A stretch of DNA of 64,000 nt from Azolla caroliniana (GCA_043228905.1 JBHGNT010000008.1:930001-994000), one strand, 5' to 3'; counted from the stretch's first letter, positions 1-12,916 are shown. Translations and numbers: made by a program. Notes: generated by a model not told the origin, from the letters alone.

Positions 1-1869
1 GTTGAAACCGATGCAAGCGATTATGCTATAGGTGCTGTCTTGTATCAAGATGGTAAACCAATAGCATTCGAGAGTAAGAAACTTGATTCTGCTCAATGTC
101 GGTATACCGTTCAAGAAAAGGAATTATTTGCAGTTATACATGCGCTCAAAACATGGCGCCATTATCTTTATGGAAATCACTTTGTGGTAACTACGGACCA
201 CGAGTCCTTGAAATATTTTTGTGACCAACAAGACCTGAAAGGTCGTAAGGCACGATGGGCTGATCTCATCCAGGACTTTGATTTTTCCATACGATATCGT
301 AAAGGTTCCATGAACACTGTCGCTGATGCACTAAGTCGCATCCGTGAAGTTAACACGCTTAGCTTCACTGAAATATCATCAGATCTTTACGATCACCTTC
401 GAGGAAAGTATCCTGATGACAGTTATTTCGCAAAATACTGGGCAAGAGTTGAGTCTGGAACAGACACCACCACATCCTCGAAGGAATACTTCCACATTGC
501 TAACGGTTTGCTCTACCGTAATGGGAAGGTTTGTGTTCCAGATTTACCCGAGGTCAAAAAGAGGATTCTTTTTGAATGCCATGATGCACCCTCAGCAGGG
601 CACCCTGGAATACATCGTACACTCGTTCTCATCTCCACTCAATTTTATTGGCCTAAGATGCGTCCTGACATACATAGCTATGTGACTAAATGTCACCAGT
701 GTCAGGTTAACAAAGCCGAGCGACTTAAAGCCGCAGGACTTTTACATCCCTTGGACATTCCCAATAATAAGTGGGAAAGTATATCCATGGATTTTATTGT
801 TAGCCTTCCTCGCACCCAAAAAGGTCATGATGCCATCTGGGTTGTCGTTGATCGACTAACTAAAATGGCCAGATTTATTGCTACTAAAACCACGGTAACA
901 GCTCCTGAATTGGCTTACCAATTCGTTGACGAATTGTTTCGTTTTTATGGGTTACCGATGGATATCGTGAGTGATCGAGATCCAAAGTTTACTAGTGACT
1001 TCTGGACACAAGTCTTTAAGAAGTTAGAAACTACGTTGAGCATGAGCTCCACGGATCATCCTCAATCCGATGGACAGACAGAACGAGTAAATCAAATTAT
1101 TGAGGACATGCTTCGAGCATACGTTGGTGCAAAACCAACAAAATGGGAACGTTATCTCCCAATTTTGGAGTTTGCTTATAACAGCTCCAAGCATACGTCG
1201 ACGGGATATAGTCCTTTTATGTTGATGTATGGTTTTCAGCCACGAGCCCCGATTGATGTTACTATACATCATGATGAGTTGCGAAGTACGCAAAACTTCC
1301 TTCGGGATATGCAAGATATGTTGCATATTGCACGAGATAATATAAAAACAGCTCAAGATAGAGCGCGTTTTTATGCCGATCATCATAGGCAACCTCGTGT
1401 ATTCAACCCTGGACAGAAGGTATTTTTACGTGTACCTCACAATTCCAAGACATTGTCTACGGGTAAGTGCGCTAAGTTAGCCCCACGGTTTTGTGGACCT
1501 TTTACAGTCCTCAAACGCATTGGGTCATCAGCCTATCGTCTCGCTCTTCCCGATGGTATCGGAATTCATCCAGTCTTTCATGTGAGTCGTCTAAAAGAAC
1601 TTCTAGGTTCTGGCGACAATACAGTTACGACTGAAACTCTGGTTACTTCTGAAGAATTATCTTCTAAACCACATGTACCAGAAAGAATTCTCGATGTTAA
1701 AACAAAAAAATTACGTACTAAAGAAATCCGAGAATTTAAAATAAAATGGATGGATAAATCAATAAAAGATGCCACATGGGAACGCGAAAATACTCTTAGA
1801 ACTAACTTCCCTAACTTTCCATTGCAAGAGTGCAATGTTTTAAAGAGGGGGAGTATGTTACGGGCATGA
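1..1869 (+). CDS. Ty3/gypsy polyprotein, 3' part (RNase H, integrase, chromodomain), 5'-truncated by window edge
   Basis: The reading frame is open from base 1 to the TGA at 1867-1869, so the gene enters from the left and the true start is outside. It encodes the end of a retrotransposon polyprotein. An RNase H domain comes first (DASDYAIGAVLYQ, TTDHESLKYF). Next is an integrase with a zinc-binding HHCC region (Cys codons at 691 and 700) and the catalytic triad D (790), D (973) and E (1081, in GQTERVNQ). Last is a chromodomain-like tail at about 1675-1830 (PERILDVK ... FKIKWMD ... TWERENTL). A C-terminal chromodomain is typical of plant chromoviruses and is thought to steer integration to heterochromatin. 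No stop or frameshift interrupts about 620 codons, so this copy looks young. Family assignment is secure; the lineage within chromoviruses is not. Confidence 0.95.
   Translation, partial: VETDASDYAIGAVLYQDGKPIAFESKKLDSAQCRYTVQEKELFAVIHALKTWRHYLYGNHFVVTTDHESLKYFCDQQDLKGRKARWADLIQDFDFSIRYRKGSMNTVADALSRIREVNTLSFTEISSDLYDHLRGKYPDDSYFAKYWARVESGTDTTTSSKEYFHIANGLLYRNGKVCVPDLPEVKKRILFECHDAPSAGHPGIHRTLVLISTQFYWPKMRPDIHSYVTKCHQCQVNKAERLKAAGLLHPLDIPNNKWESISMDFIVSLPRTQKGHDAIWVVVDRLTKMARFIATKTTVTAPELAYQFVDELFRFYGLPMDIVSDRDPKFTSDFWTQVFKKLETTLSMSSTDHPQSDGQTERVNQIIEDMLRAYVGAKPTKWERYLPILEFAYNSSKHTSTGYSPFMLMYGFQPRAPIDVTIHHDELRSTQNFLRDMQDMLHIARDNIKTAQDRARFYADHHRQPRVFNPGQKVFLRVPHNSKTLSTGKCAKLAPRFCGPFTVLKRIGSSAYRLALPDGIGIHPVFHVSRLKELLGSGDNTVTTETLVTSEELSSKPHVPERILDVKTKKLRTKEIREFKIKWMDKSIKDATWERENTLRTNFPNFPLQECNVLKRGSMLRA
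1842..1853 (+). other. Polypurine tract of the gypsy element
   Basis: A purine run (AAAGAGGGGGAG) overlaps the end of pol and lies two bases before a TG dinucleotide that starts the probable 3' LTR. This is the usual place for plus-strand priming. Confidence 0.75.
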
Positions 1870-2290
1870 CCATATAATATCCCGTGGTAAGAATTTACCG
1901 TAGTATTCTATACACGTGGATAAGTGTGAGGGTTAAATGAGAGTGTAAAGAAGGGGAGGATTACTTTTAATCCTCGGGATTGAGACAACCCATTAGGTCA
2001 AGTGTGAACTTGCCTGGGGGCCTTGGGTTTCGCTATAAATAAGAGGCCTAGCTACCCTCATTTGATCATCTTTTGACTACATCGAGACTCTGCTCGTGTG
2101 GTGGGTCAACTCTTGTAGCGAGCGCGCCAGCACCAGGTACGACTCGACGCCACGGCGGTGGTATGGGACGCCGATCGAGGCTCGAGTCCGTCTCGATCCC
2201 TTCGCTCGGGGGTGGTCGGGTGGATCGGCACCCTTCTTTCTCTTTCTCCTTTCTATCTTTCATTTCTTTATCCTTATCTTAAGCTTACGT
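1856..2290 (+). mobile_element. 3' LTR of the gypsy element (right end unresolved)
   Basis: The LTR probably starts with TGTTACGG immediately after the polypurine tract. It contains a TATA box (TATAAATA, 2034-2041), followed by a GC-rich stretch and a CT-rich stretch consistent with R and U5. I could not find a convincing CA end with a target duplication because the partner LTR is outside the window, so the right limit is approximate. Confidence 0.6.
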
Positions 2291-4075
2291 TAGTACCAAG
2301 ATCTATAATAGCTTGAATACATGTCTTGAGCAAGCAATGTTTGGTAATAGTGTGATTTATTCAATAAAAAAGGATGATCATGTAGGTGTTATGGAAATGT
2401 GCATGGGTCTAGGTCCTCCTTCAAATGACATTTACTAATGACATAAGTATGCAAGATCAATGATTCAATGCAAAATTAGATTGTCATGGCATGTGGCTTG
2501 ATCTAGTTCACGAGAATAAATATATGTAGGCACAGAAAACAAATCTCCAAGAGTAAGGATTTTTGTCATCGCTAGTCCAAGTAGGTTCCTTCACATGATG
2601 TGTATTAATGAAAAATATACAAGGCCAATGATTCAATGCTAAATTAAATTTGTCATGGCATATGGCTTGCATCTAGTTCTTGTGAGTAATGTATGTAGGC
2701 AGAGAAAACAAACCTCATAGAACAAGGATGTGTCGTCACTGGTTCAAGAAAATGTGCCAATATGTTTTAGCTTCAATGGTACTTTTGTTGATCACTATAT
2801 AACATTTCAAGATTGCAGCAGTAGATAATGGTTGGTAACTATTTAGCAACATATAATGAACTCAACAATGTAGACAACTAAACCTATTGCATACACAAAA
2901 AGAAACTCATAAGAAGACTTTGTTGAGTAGTCATGACTTGTGCAATTAGAGAACTACAAGTAAACAAACATTTATGTTTATTCCACGTGCTAGGGGAAGT
3001 AACACATTGTGACAAATTTCACTTTAAGTTTTTACCCCTCTTTTGGTTGACGATTTGACAACCACCTCTTCTAAGTTTTCCTCTATGCAATCATGCTTTT
3101 TTTGGTGGATGATTTGACAACTATAGCTTTGATGAGTTTCGCTTTATGCTTTATTCCTGATTGTACCAGTAAAATTGATAGCGAACACACTTTTGAGTTC
3201 TGATTATATTATGCATGTTACCTGTAGGTTTATCCATCAAAACATCCTTCGGATGCAACTATGAATTTTATAAAGAATAGCCCTTTGGTTTGGATTTTAA
3301 CTTCACTGGCCCTTCCTTTTTCCTTGAAAATATAAGTCTAATGTCTCTACTTCAAAACCACTTCAGCGGATAGACTGTGCAAATGCTACTAAAAAAACTA
3401 TTTTTAAAGCAGGATAGGTCCAAAGTTCATGGGAAGAGAGATCAGTTGAAGACACGCTTGTCTTGTACCAGATTATGAGTTACTCTCAACAGTACATAAA
3501 AAGATGGCAAATATAACCATCTGCATTATTGCTAAAAAAGTGAATAACTTTGGTATTCACTTTTTGTTGCTTTACAAAATGGGACTACATTAAAACCTTG
3601 TGTAGAGAACAGAGAATAAATTTTTAACAAGAGCTGGGAGACACCAAAAAGCATAATGAGCCCAATTGAATTCTCTTGTAAAAACAATAAGAATGAATGG
3701 TCAATGAAACACAGTAGAATGAATGGTTCATCAAATAAGAAGGGCATATAATGCTACAGGAAAACAATAATATAATCAGAGTTCCAGATGTAATTTACTA
3801 CTACAAAAATTGCCCACCAGTCATTGCATGGCAGCATCCTTGCATCTTAACCAGTAGAAGAATTGTTAAGCTTCTTCTTGGTCCCACCTCCAAAGAACAA
3901 ATTAATGACAACCATTATTTCAACTGTCAAACTGTTCTTTAAAGCTGCAAGTATCATCTTTCCACATGCTTGTCTCTGCCTTTCCTCATGGCTGAATTTT
4001 ATGTGTTGAACAACATTAGTTACCCTTTATAGCACCTTATGACTTAACCACACAAAGCTTCCAGTTCTATTCATG
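2291..4075. other. Intergenic, AT-rich, with one diverged direct repeat
   Basis: No gene is supported here. About 170 bp at 2410-2580 is repeated in diverged form at 2581-2745; both copies contain CAATGATTCAATGC, at 2458 and 2626. The last few hundred bases probably include the 3' UTR of the sugar transporter encoded on the minus strand. Confidence 0.55.
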
Positions 4076-7000
4076 TTAAACTTCTACTTCCTCTTCCTCT
4101 TTGTATACAATTACAGCCTTTTTCTTCTCAGCTGCAGACATGGCGAAAAATTCTACAATAACCTCTAGTGGCATGCCTTTCGTTTCTGGTACTTTCACGA
4201 AGACAAATATCCAGGCTATGAAACAAAAGGCTGCAAAAAAAGCAAATGTCTTTCCGATACCTAGAGAGTTATCCAAGATTGGAAAGAGTTCTGTAACCAA
4301 TATGTTGGTTATCCACATGGCAGCTTGGCATATTCCCGTGCAAACACCTCTGACCCTTGTAGGGAATATCTCAGCACATAGCATGTTTGGAATTGGCCCA
4401 AATCCCGTTACAAAGAATATCACATATACCATGACACTCAAGACGGAGACTACAGCAAAAATGGTATCACTTGTGGGAACAAGATTGATGATTATGAGAG
4501 AGAGGAGAGCTAGCACAAGGATCGGGAGTGTGGTCAGAAGGATTCTCCTGCAATGAACCCAATTTGTTTGGTTAGTTTCAGTTTGGCATTACTATTGATT
4601 AGTAAGGGAATTAGTAAAGGGTTTGGCATGCATAGTAAGAGAATTAATGAAGGAATCTGTGAATGAACAAGAAAACATGATAACGAAGGCATTACTATTA
4701 GGTAGTAAGACAGTTGTATAGAAAGCGTATGTAAACAAAAGTGTGCAGAAATAAAGAAAACATACCGCCGACCCAGGACATCCATAAGCCTCATTGCCAC
4801 TACAATGAATGGAAGTGAGACCAAATTGATAACTGCACTTGCTAAAATGGAGGCTGAATCAGAACCAATGCCCATACTTGATAACAATACATCTGCTCCA
4901 GATTCTTGCAATATCTTTGGCGTGAAGTTGAGAACAGCATTGATGCCACCAAACTATAGGAGAAATACAGCAATAAATTTAGTTACAAAAAGGGCTTTCA
5001 TAGTAAATGAAAACAAAGCTTTATTTTGCAATGTGTAAAAACTCAGAAGAAATTTGCACTCTTTTCCAAGTAATCTTCGATATTCTTTTTCACATTAATT
5101 AAAGAGGTTGAAGTGAGAAAATCTCGTGATATATATATTACCTGCTCAAGGATCTGCAAAGTCACTCCAACAATTAGAGCTTGCTTCACACCACCGTCAA
5201 ACAGCTCAGACCATGCTGGACCCTTTGTAGCGAGCTGAGCAGGATGTATCATCGCGGGTCCGACTTGATTATCCAAATGAATATTTTTCCCATATTGAGA
5301 TGGCCTGCTCACTAAAGCTGCAGCTGGAATGGATTCTACCTCACCCATTGTACTACCAAATCGAGGAAGAGAGTATGTAGATACTCCTCGAGGTCCACCA
5401 TCAACTGGCGTTTCTTGAAACAAATATATACGTTTATATTCGCCTTGATCATCTTTTCCTTCAGTGCCTTCAGGACCTGTCCATTGAAAAGCCAATTGCC
5501 ATCCACCACCTATAGCTGTGCTCCCAAGAGACCCTATGAAGCTTGCACCATGAGTTGGTTCAATGTTACGAGAACTTCTGTCCCTATCCCAACGCTGAAT
5601 ACTATTTGTTGAGAGAAATGGACTTGTCAATCCCCCTTCTTCATCGTCTTCTGTGTAATCATCAATCGTGTCGTGCTGTTTTTCTCCAATTTCTTCATCA
5701 TCGTTAAATTCATCAAATTGATGACCTCCTTCAACATGGCTTTGTGTGCTTCCAAATCCTTGTAAATACTCTGGAAAGTTCCCTCTAAAACTTCCCATTA
5801 ATGGAACCATAGGATCCATGAAAGGAACGCTGCTGAGTCGTGGAGTTCCTTGTTGCATAAGGCTTCCTGGCCTTGAAAGGAATCTTTGTGATCCAGTAAC
5901 ACTGGATATGGGCTTTGCTATCCATGCATTTCCATCTTCAGGAGTAAATATCTTTATATGGGAGCTACCTAGGCGATCGCGCACACCGATAGAATCTCCA
6001 TAAACATCGGCTGGTTGAATGATATACTCCTCCAACACTGGATCTTCTCCCACTCCCAGACCTTCAACCAAAAGGGCCATTTCACCTGGAAGGAGAATGC
6101 CCACAAATCAACCTTGGCCAATGTAACATAAGTTGGCTAAAATCCCAGCAAAAGAGATCAAAGAATCTAGGAAGGTCCCAAGACTTCATAGATCTGCTGG
6201 AGAGTTTAATAGCCTGTTACTACGTTAATGATTCTGTGCATATGTATGTAATAGTTTCTCTGGACGCAGATGTTTGCAATGGAAAGAACATAAAAAGTTT
6301 CTATCAGGAAACAAAAATATGTAGAACAAAGGTAGTACCTGACACATCTTCCTTGCTCCGGAGCCTTTGTAGAACTTTTCTAGCTTCTTTTACCTTACCC
6401 TTGCTGACAAGCCACCTAGGAGACTCAGGTAAGAAAAAGATTGCAAGAAGAAGATATAGCACAGATGGGATGAAAATAAATCCAAGCATCATTCTCCAAC
6501 TAGGGCTACTCGTAAGAGAGAAGCCAAAAACCATACAATAGGCAAGAAACATGCCAGATGTGCCTAAAAGCTGTGGAAGTGTGTTTAGTTCTCCACGTAT
6601 TTCTGCCGGAGACACCTCTGAGATGTATAATGGAGCAACAGTGACAGCTAACCCAACTCCTATGCCATCTACAATGCGAGCCACCAAAAGCATATACACA
6701 TTGGGTGACCAAAGCATAAGGATAGAACCAATGCAATACAGTATTGCTGCGATGCATAACATCTTTCTCCTCCCAAGCCAGTCGGCTCCAGACCCTGCAA
6801 ATGTAGTACTAATTGCAGCTCCAACTAATGATGCCGCAGCAACAGAGCCTTCTAGAACAGGTTGTGCATCTAAATTGAACTCTGGATCTATGTAGAGTAA
6901 TGCACCTGGATATATCAAAACCATATGCATGAGAGCCGACTTAATACGGACAAATATGATGAAGGTAATTTTTACATCACTGATTCTCAGAATTAGTCCT

Positions 7001-7737
7001 GGTTTCATATGTGCAACGGTGTTAATGATTTACCTCCACCCTCCACATACATTGATACATGAATAACCAGAAAAGACTTCTAAACCCTACTCCACCCCAA
7101 TCTAAATGAGAAACCACTCAACAATTCTCCTTCAGAAAGAAACAAGAAAATGAAAGAGAAACCAGAGACTTAGGTCATCTTTGCGTCATAAGACTTAGAT
7201 CAGCTTGAACTAGTGTTATTGAATATGATACGTACATATGAAAGGGCGATCCATATATGCTGTAAGCTTTTTGCGTCATTAAGCTTAGATTATATTGAAC
7301 TATTGTGATAGAAAGTGTCATATGAGCATGAATTAGAACACGTCCCAAATCCATGAGGGGTATAGTGATAAGGCTTGACAGAAGAAATGTTTTCATGGCA
7401 ACCTATGCAATATAGTGCTAGCGAATGTGCCACATGAGCATGGATTGTATAGCTCGACCTAAATCCATGAAGGATGATGTCTACTGCTAAGACTTGTGAA
7501 AAGATTGTGTATTCCCATCACAACCACTACTAAAGATTGAAAGATTAAGTAAATTCAGGCACACAAGCTATACATGGACAGAGGACCGAGGGATGATGGC
7601 AGGTCCAGATTCAAAGAATCCAGCAGAAGCATGTCGAGAGAAGAAGGGAGAAAATTACCAGCAAGGGTTGCACTGTCCCATCCATTGAGAAGATTTCCAA
7701 TGGCAGCAGCGACAGCAACTACCTTCGTAGCCCACAT
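4076..7737 (-). CDS. TMT: Tonoplast monosaccharide transporter (TMT/TST, monosaccharide-sensing protein)
   Basis: Five exons on the minus strand: 7659-7737, 6339-6905, 5142-6085, 4766-4953 and 4076-4547. They total 2250 nt, giving 749 residues, close to the family's usual 730-750. All introns are GT..AG and all phases join in frame. The ATG at 7735-7737 opens a first membrane segment (IGNLLNGWDSATLAG). The N-terminal half carries GRRKML and PESPRWLV (about residue 186). A long cytosolic loop (about 216-510) contains the acidic block around 340-368 typical of this subgroup. The C-terminal half carries FGGINAVLNFTP, the LGRR loop and PETKGMPLE. Family members are 12-helix major facilitator proteins of the vacuolar membrane that load hexoses (some load sucrose) into the vacuole in exchange for protons. 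The frame is intact. Assignment to family is secure; the exact paralogue (TMT1, 2 or 3) is not resolved. Confidence 0.95.
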
Positions 7738-7740
7738 GGT

Positions 7741-7900
7741 GAGCTTAGGAGCGTGTGTATCGAAACCCTACTGTCTTCAACTTACTGTCCTTTACAGTTA
7801 GAGAGAAGAAGATCCTTCCCTCCCTCCCTCCCTCTCTCTCTATATATATATGTATATGTAGAGAGAGAGAGAGAGATCAGAACCTCTATATATATATATG

Positions 7901-7936
<36 letters not shown>

Positions 7937-8340
7937 AACGTATATGTATACTATGTATATCTGCGAGAAGGAAGAGGAAGCTATGAGAGCCTTAAGCTCT
8001 TCATCGCCAGAGAGAGAGAAAGAAGGAAACAGAGTAGCAGGGTTTGCCTCTTTATTTATCTACAGAAACTAAAGAGGAGGAGCGAGGGGGGGGGGGGGGG
8101 GGGGGAAGAATGAAAAGCAAAAAAGCAAAAAAGCAAAAAAGCAGAAAAGAAACGCAAAAGAGAGCCAAGGGATTACTATAGAAAGCAGCTTTTTGGGGGG
8201 CCCACTTTTAAAGTGAGGAGAGCCACAAGACAAGAGAGTGTGGAGGGCAGGCACACACACACATACATCATAGATGGCCTCTTCATTCCTATTGTCCCAA
8301 TGGAGGAGGCTCTCTCTCTCTCTCTCTCTCTCTATGTGGG
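7741..8340 (-). promoter_or_regulatory. CT/GA-rich leader and proximal promoter of the sugar transporter, with microsatellites
   Basis: Just upstream of the transporter ATG lie several simple repeats: CT/TA runs at about 7820-7860, GA runs at about 7858-7876 and 7903-7931, a run of about 20 G at 8087-8106, AAAAAGC repeats at about 8115-8150, and a CT run at about 8308-8331. CT-rich leaders are common in plant 5' UTRs and GA repeats are bound by BPC-type factors. That these are transcribed or functional is inference. Confidence 0.5.
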
Positions 8341-11340
8341 TCAGTGCCAATCTCTATTTGTGCACGTATTCGCCACAGCTCAATGACAGATGGAGAAGAA
8401 TATGCAAGCCTCACAGATCCCCTCGCTTTCACTTCTTTTGTCTGTACCATGGAAACACTTGGCCATCCTCATTGGTCTGTATAGGTTTCGATCACCCGCC
8501 AAACCCCCTCCTCTCCCCCCTCCTCACACATGTTGGCGAACTATTGGTCGCAACTCCCTTGCATGCATGGCTCCCCCCCCCTCCCGTGTGTCGAGGCTCG
8601 CTTGACAATACAATGTATCGTTTGTGCGGCGGCAAATCATTGGTCCCGGAGATTCGAACATGTGGGGTGGAGAGCTTCTTGTTGGAATGCTGGGACCTCG
8701 TGAAAAATCAACAACGTTGTTAGTGCACATACTCATTATTGAAAGAAACATTACGTGGACAACTTCTTGATAGGGCGTTTTTTAGTGTGGTTGGACAAAA
8801 AAAGCATGTTGATGCAACAAAAAATCTTTAATCGTATCAAATGCCTAATGGAATGGCTTCTTGTTTCGGAATAATACCATTGATTTTAGTCCAATCAAGA
8901 CAAGAAGCCAATCCATGGATTGTTGCAATAAATCATCGGCCACAAGAAAACTAGGGCCATGTCTTCTTTCTCCAACTTGTCCATGTTGGACAAACAATTC
9001 TTATAGATGGGCAATGGACACAAGATAATTGGTTGAATTATCAAATGTGTAGAGACAATTCTAGATTATTGAGTCAAATAAGTCATGGATTAAAATCATT
9101 TTGAATCGAAACACTGGCATTTTCTAAAATTAAATATTGGGGCGTACCAAATCTTGTTGCCCTGTAGACAAAACAAAACATTATGAGGTAAACTTCTTGT
9201 CTAGCCTACGAACTCAAGACAACTACATCATTTGTACCAAGGATAGAGTTAATGAATAAAAACACTTTTTATCGGCCCACTTTCTTCATTTGTTTGAATC
9301 ACCTAAAAGGCATCCCTTGTTGAGGCTCAACATAAAACTATTTAGAGGGGGCACACTAAGAAAGTATGTCGTGTTAGGTTAGATAAAAAATCTAAGTGTT
9401 TTTCATTAGCCATTTTAGTGTTTGCACTCAACACTCTCAAAAATTATGCATTCCAAATCATGGAGAATTGAGATGAACTTTAGGAAGCTCTTCATCTTAC
9501 CAAATCATGAAAGTATGACCATTGATAGTTCCATAGTCCACATACGAGTACAAAATATTGGCACAGGTCAAACATGTATCTCTTTGCAATAAAACCTCAA
9601 CTTGAGATATTATCTTTAAAGTCTCTAACGAAAGGAGATGGATTCTATATACCGAATTATCTTTGCATGTAATGTCCTCGACCTTACCTCCAACTTACTA
9701 TGGAGATCATTTGACTTGTTTAACGTGTGATGAAGTCGTTGAGATAAGCCATTCATTTATTAGTGACTGTAAGCATATTTACGTGAAGCTCTCTATAGTG
9801 ATTAACACTAGCGTCGGCAAGCTTAGGGGCAATTGGCACATGTACCAACCCACTTTGTTGGTACCCCACTCCAACTTTCTTTGTAAATGAAAAAGATTTA
9901 ACAATAAAGAGAACATATTTAACGAAATAAATGCCAAACTCTAGCCTTTATATCAATTCTTCCAAAGTATAAGAATGGATCAAATGAGGATACCGCATTT
10001 TGTGTTAGAAAATGGAAGAGAGTCTACAAAGACATGGATTATAATGACTAACAAATTGAAGGTAATTTGTCACAATAGCAGCAATACCAAAACTAGAAAA
10101 AAAAATTATATATTGATCAACATGCCAAATTAGAGTAGGATACTAATATATTATGCTTTACTTACCATCAACCCAACCATGAGAAAGTAATGTTAGTAGA
10201 ATTTGAACAATTACCATGGGATGACAAGATTTTCAAGAAATAATGGTCGGGGAGAAGGGACACTTTTCTACCCCCTCCTTAGGCAAAGTTTTCATGCATG
10301 TTTCTATTAGCAAGAAAAATATAATCAAATTAACCTTCTATAAGCTAGCCAAAGAAGTCGTATGAAAACATATTGAGGAGAAGTGGGCAAAGAAGAAGAA
10401 AAACTATAATAGTTTCTCCAAGAGGGCAACACAAACTATATATGTGTGTATATATCATAACTTGTTTGCTTATTCAAGAGATGAAATTTAACTACACTAC
10501 CTAAAGATTGAAAGGTGGGAAGGTAAATTTTGCTATGTTGATTTATCTGAAATCCCCATAGGATGCCTCATCTTAATTGTACTATCATACTTGTGAGTCA
10601 CAACACAAGACTTCGATGCTTCCCAATATTGACTCTTACTTTGTTTGTGGAGAGGATGCGCCATTCTTCTCCTATGTGGTTTTTTTCTTTTTCTAACTGT
10701 AAGTTCTTTCAATGAGCTCTCTCCAATGTGTTCCCTTTCAATGAGCTCACATCCTTCTCATATACTCTTATCCTTACGGAGAGAGCCAGAGAAATCTACT
10801 AGTCTCACATCACCACACTATGTTTACTTTGTCATAATATCTACGTTATTGTATGAGCAAAGAGGGGTTTCTAATTACGAGATTAATCTAATATACATAT
10901 TACTTTAATAGAAGAGGGAGAGGAAATCAAAAGGTGGATATATTACCCATATCTAGGAAAAAGAGTTTGGTAAGGGAAAAAAAAGGTGACATCCCTTTTT
11001 TTTAAAGCAAAGTGAAGATATGGTAAGGAATAATGCTTAAAAAATAGATGATTTTATCATAAGAAACTAAATAGTGCAACTGAAATAAGATCTTTGAGGC
11101 TCCAAGTCTAAATTGGGATGGCACTTCCTCTCATGGGCTATTTTTTTTGCCAATACTAGTCCGAAATTAATTTAAGAAGGGTTAACGTCACTTGAGCTAT
11201 ATCTAGTGCCATCTTGATGGTTCATGATTGTGCCTTTACTATAATCTAAACCCATGTGTCACAATGCATTCGATTGGAACATTTCCAAACGTCACATTGC
11301 ATGTGGTAACTTCAATATATAAGGCGTGGATTAGGAAAGG
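8341..11340. other. Intergenic, AT-rich, no gene recognised
   Basis: Short open frames occur (for example near 8274-8723, 9663-9890 and 10645-10908). They are low complexity or lack family features, splice context or conserved motifs. The stretch probably holds decayed transposon sequence, but I see no diagnostic domain or terminal repeats. Confidence 0.5.
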
Positions 11341-11358
11341 GAAGGACAACATGCAGAC

Positions 11359-11957
11359 ATGGGTAAGAGTGAAGTGCAGAAAATGATTGCCCAAATTGAG
11401 GCCAAGAATCCCTCAATTGTGGGAGTTGACTTTGTTATGATGAAAAACTGGCGGATGCAAGGTATGGAGGTTCCCAAGGTCGTGGTGAACATTGGTAATC
11501 CCGAGGAAAGAGTTCACCGTTGGAATAGAGCACATATGGTCCTCATCAATAATGACTCTGGTAGACCAGAGATCGGTTGCTCCTTCGAATTGGAGCCTTA
11601 TTTGGAAGATGGAAGGGGAGAAGAATCCTCCTTGAAGACGTTGTGTAACAGGGAAGCAATGCGTATGTGTACCTTACATATGAAAACGAGACTAAAGGGT
11701 TGCATGCACAATGGAAGAACTCCCTGATACACGGGGAGATTTTGGAACTTGGTCCAAATGTTCCCTTGGTTTGCATATGGAGGGTGCACGGTCTTGTGCT
11801 AAATCCTGGTAAGTTCCACTTCCATTCTGGTGAATTATCCACGGATAAAAAATGGGAAATAAGAATGGAGTGGGAAAGTATATGGAGTATGATAATGACA
11901 TATTTGTCGAGCAAGGGTGAATCCCCCTTGGCTCTTCCTTTGAACCCAAGTCAATGA
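11359..11957 (+). pseudogene. LINE copy A, remnant of ORF1 3' end
   Basis: Two overlapping frames (11359-11727 and about 11667-11957) lie directly before the endonuclease ORF, where the ORF1 tail of a plant L1 LINE would be. A frameshift near 11667-11727 separates them. No zinc knuckle or DUF4283 signature is visible, so this is assigned by position only. Its TGA overlaps the ATG of the next ORF (ATGA at 11954-11957). Confidence 0.5.
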
Positions 11958-12916
11958 GACTTTTCTCTTGGAATGTGCAGGGACTTGGTGGGTCACATCA
12001 TATGCTTGAGAAGCGAATTTTTAGGAAGAAATTTGAAGCTGTTAAGTTATGTAGGACTATTGATATTTTGCTCTTACAAGAGCATCACCTTGGACGAGAA
12101 AGGACAAAACTTTTCAAAGACCCGTTGCTAGGGGATTGGCACACATGGTGGGCCCCAGCTCACAGTGTGCTAGAGAGGAGAGGGGGTGTTTGTATTTCGG
12201 TGAGAAAATCACCGGATATCGCCATTTTGGATCATGGCATACTGATAGATGGAAGGGTCATGTTCTGCTACCTGGAATGGAGGAATGTGAAATTTGGGGT
12301 GTTGAATGTCTATGCACCAAATAGTAGTAGTGAGAGGACCTTATTTTAGAGTGATCTAGCAAACAAAATTCCCTCCTACGACAACTGGATAGTAGTAGGA
12401 GATTTCAACATGACCGAGTGAACCGATGATTGTCTGGGGGCTCACTCGAACTTGTTACAGGGAGAGGAGCTTAGAGCATGGGGTTTCTTAATTGCTATGC
12501 TTGGAATAAGAAATTATTGGTATTCTAGTATGGTGGTTGAGGAGAATTCCTTGCGGTTTTCACGATTTGGTTGGAAGGAGAGTGAAGGATGTCACTCTAG
12601 ATTGGACTACATCTATGTGAGCCCTAGAATTGAGGATTGGAGCGGTAGCACATCCATTCTAGTTGGCTTTACCTACTCCGATGACCTTCTGGTTTCCTTG
12701 ACTCTCGATCCTATTCACAAGAAGAAGAGTGAGTGCAATTTGAGGATTCCTCCGAAGAATTTTGGTATCCAGAAGGTTAAGGATGAAGTGATTAACATCT
12801 GGTCAACATCTCCATCATCCGACGACTCGATACAAGTACTGGAGGAAAATATTATTAATTCTTCACATGCTCTTCAAAACACGGCTAGAGAGGAGCTGGT
12901 AAGGTGTCAATCCTAG
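11954..12916 (+). pseudogene. LINE copy A, ORF2 endonuclease remnant
   Basis: ORF2 starts at 11954 with MRLFSWNVQGLGG, the classic start of the apurinic-type endonuclease of plant L1 LINEs. DILLLQEHHL, the GGVCISV segment, LNVYAPNS and, after a stop at 12347-12349, WIVVGDFNM follow, then the C-terminal endonuclease region (SRLDYIYVS). Stop codons at about 12347, at 12419 and at 12914 break the frame. The RT domain that should follow is missing: homology jumps to the 3' UTR near 13.0 kb. Confidence 0.85.

Noticed and set aside
2996-3002. GTAACA at 2997-3002 as the end of the gypsy LTR (inverse of TGTTAC)
   Set aside because: It would make a 1.1-kb LTR with U5 full of AT-rich intergenic-looking sequence, and the partner LTR is not visible to confirm it.
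8640-8662. GGAGATTCGAAC resembling an inverted tRNA T-arm
   Set aside because: No acceptor stem, D-arm or anticodon arm can be paired around it on either strand.
8274-8723. 149-codon open frame upstream of the sugar transporter
   Set aside because: Begins in a CT microsatellite, is low complexity, and has no recognisable domain or splice context.
10645-10908. 87-codon frame with a hydrophobic start
   Set aside because: No domain, AT-rich, surrounded by stop-rich sequence; looks like chance.
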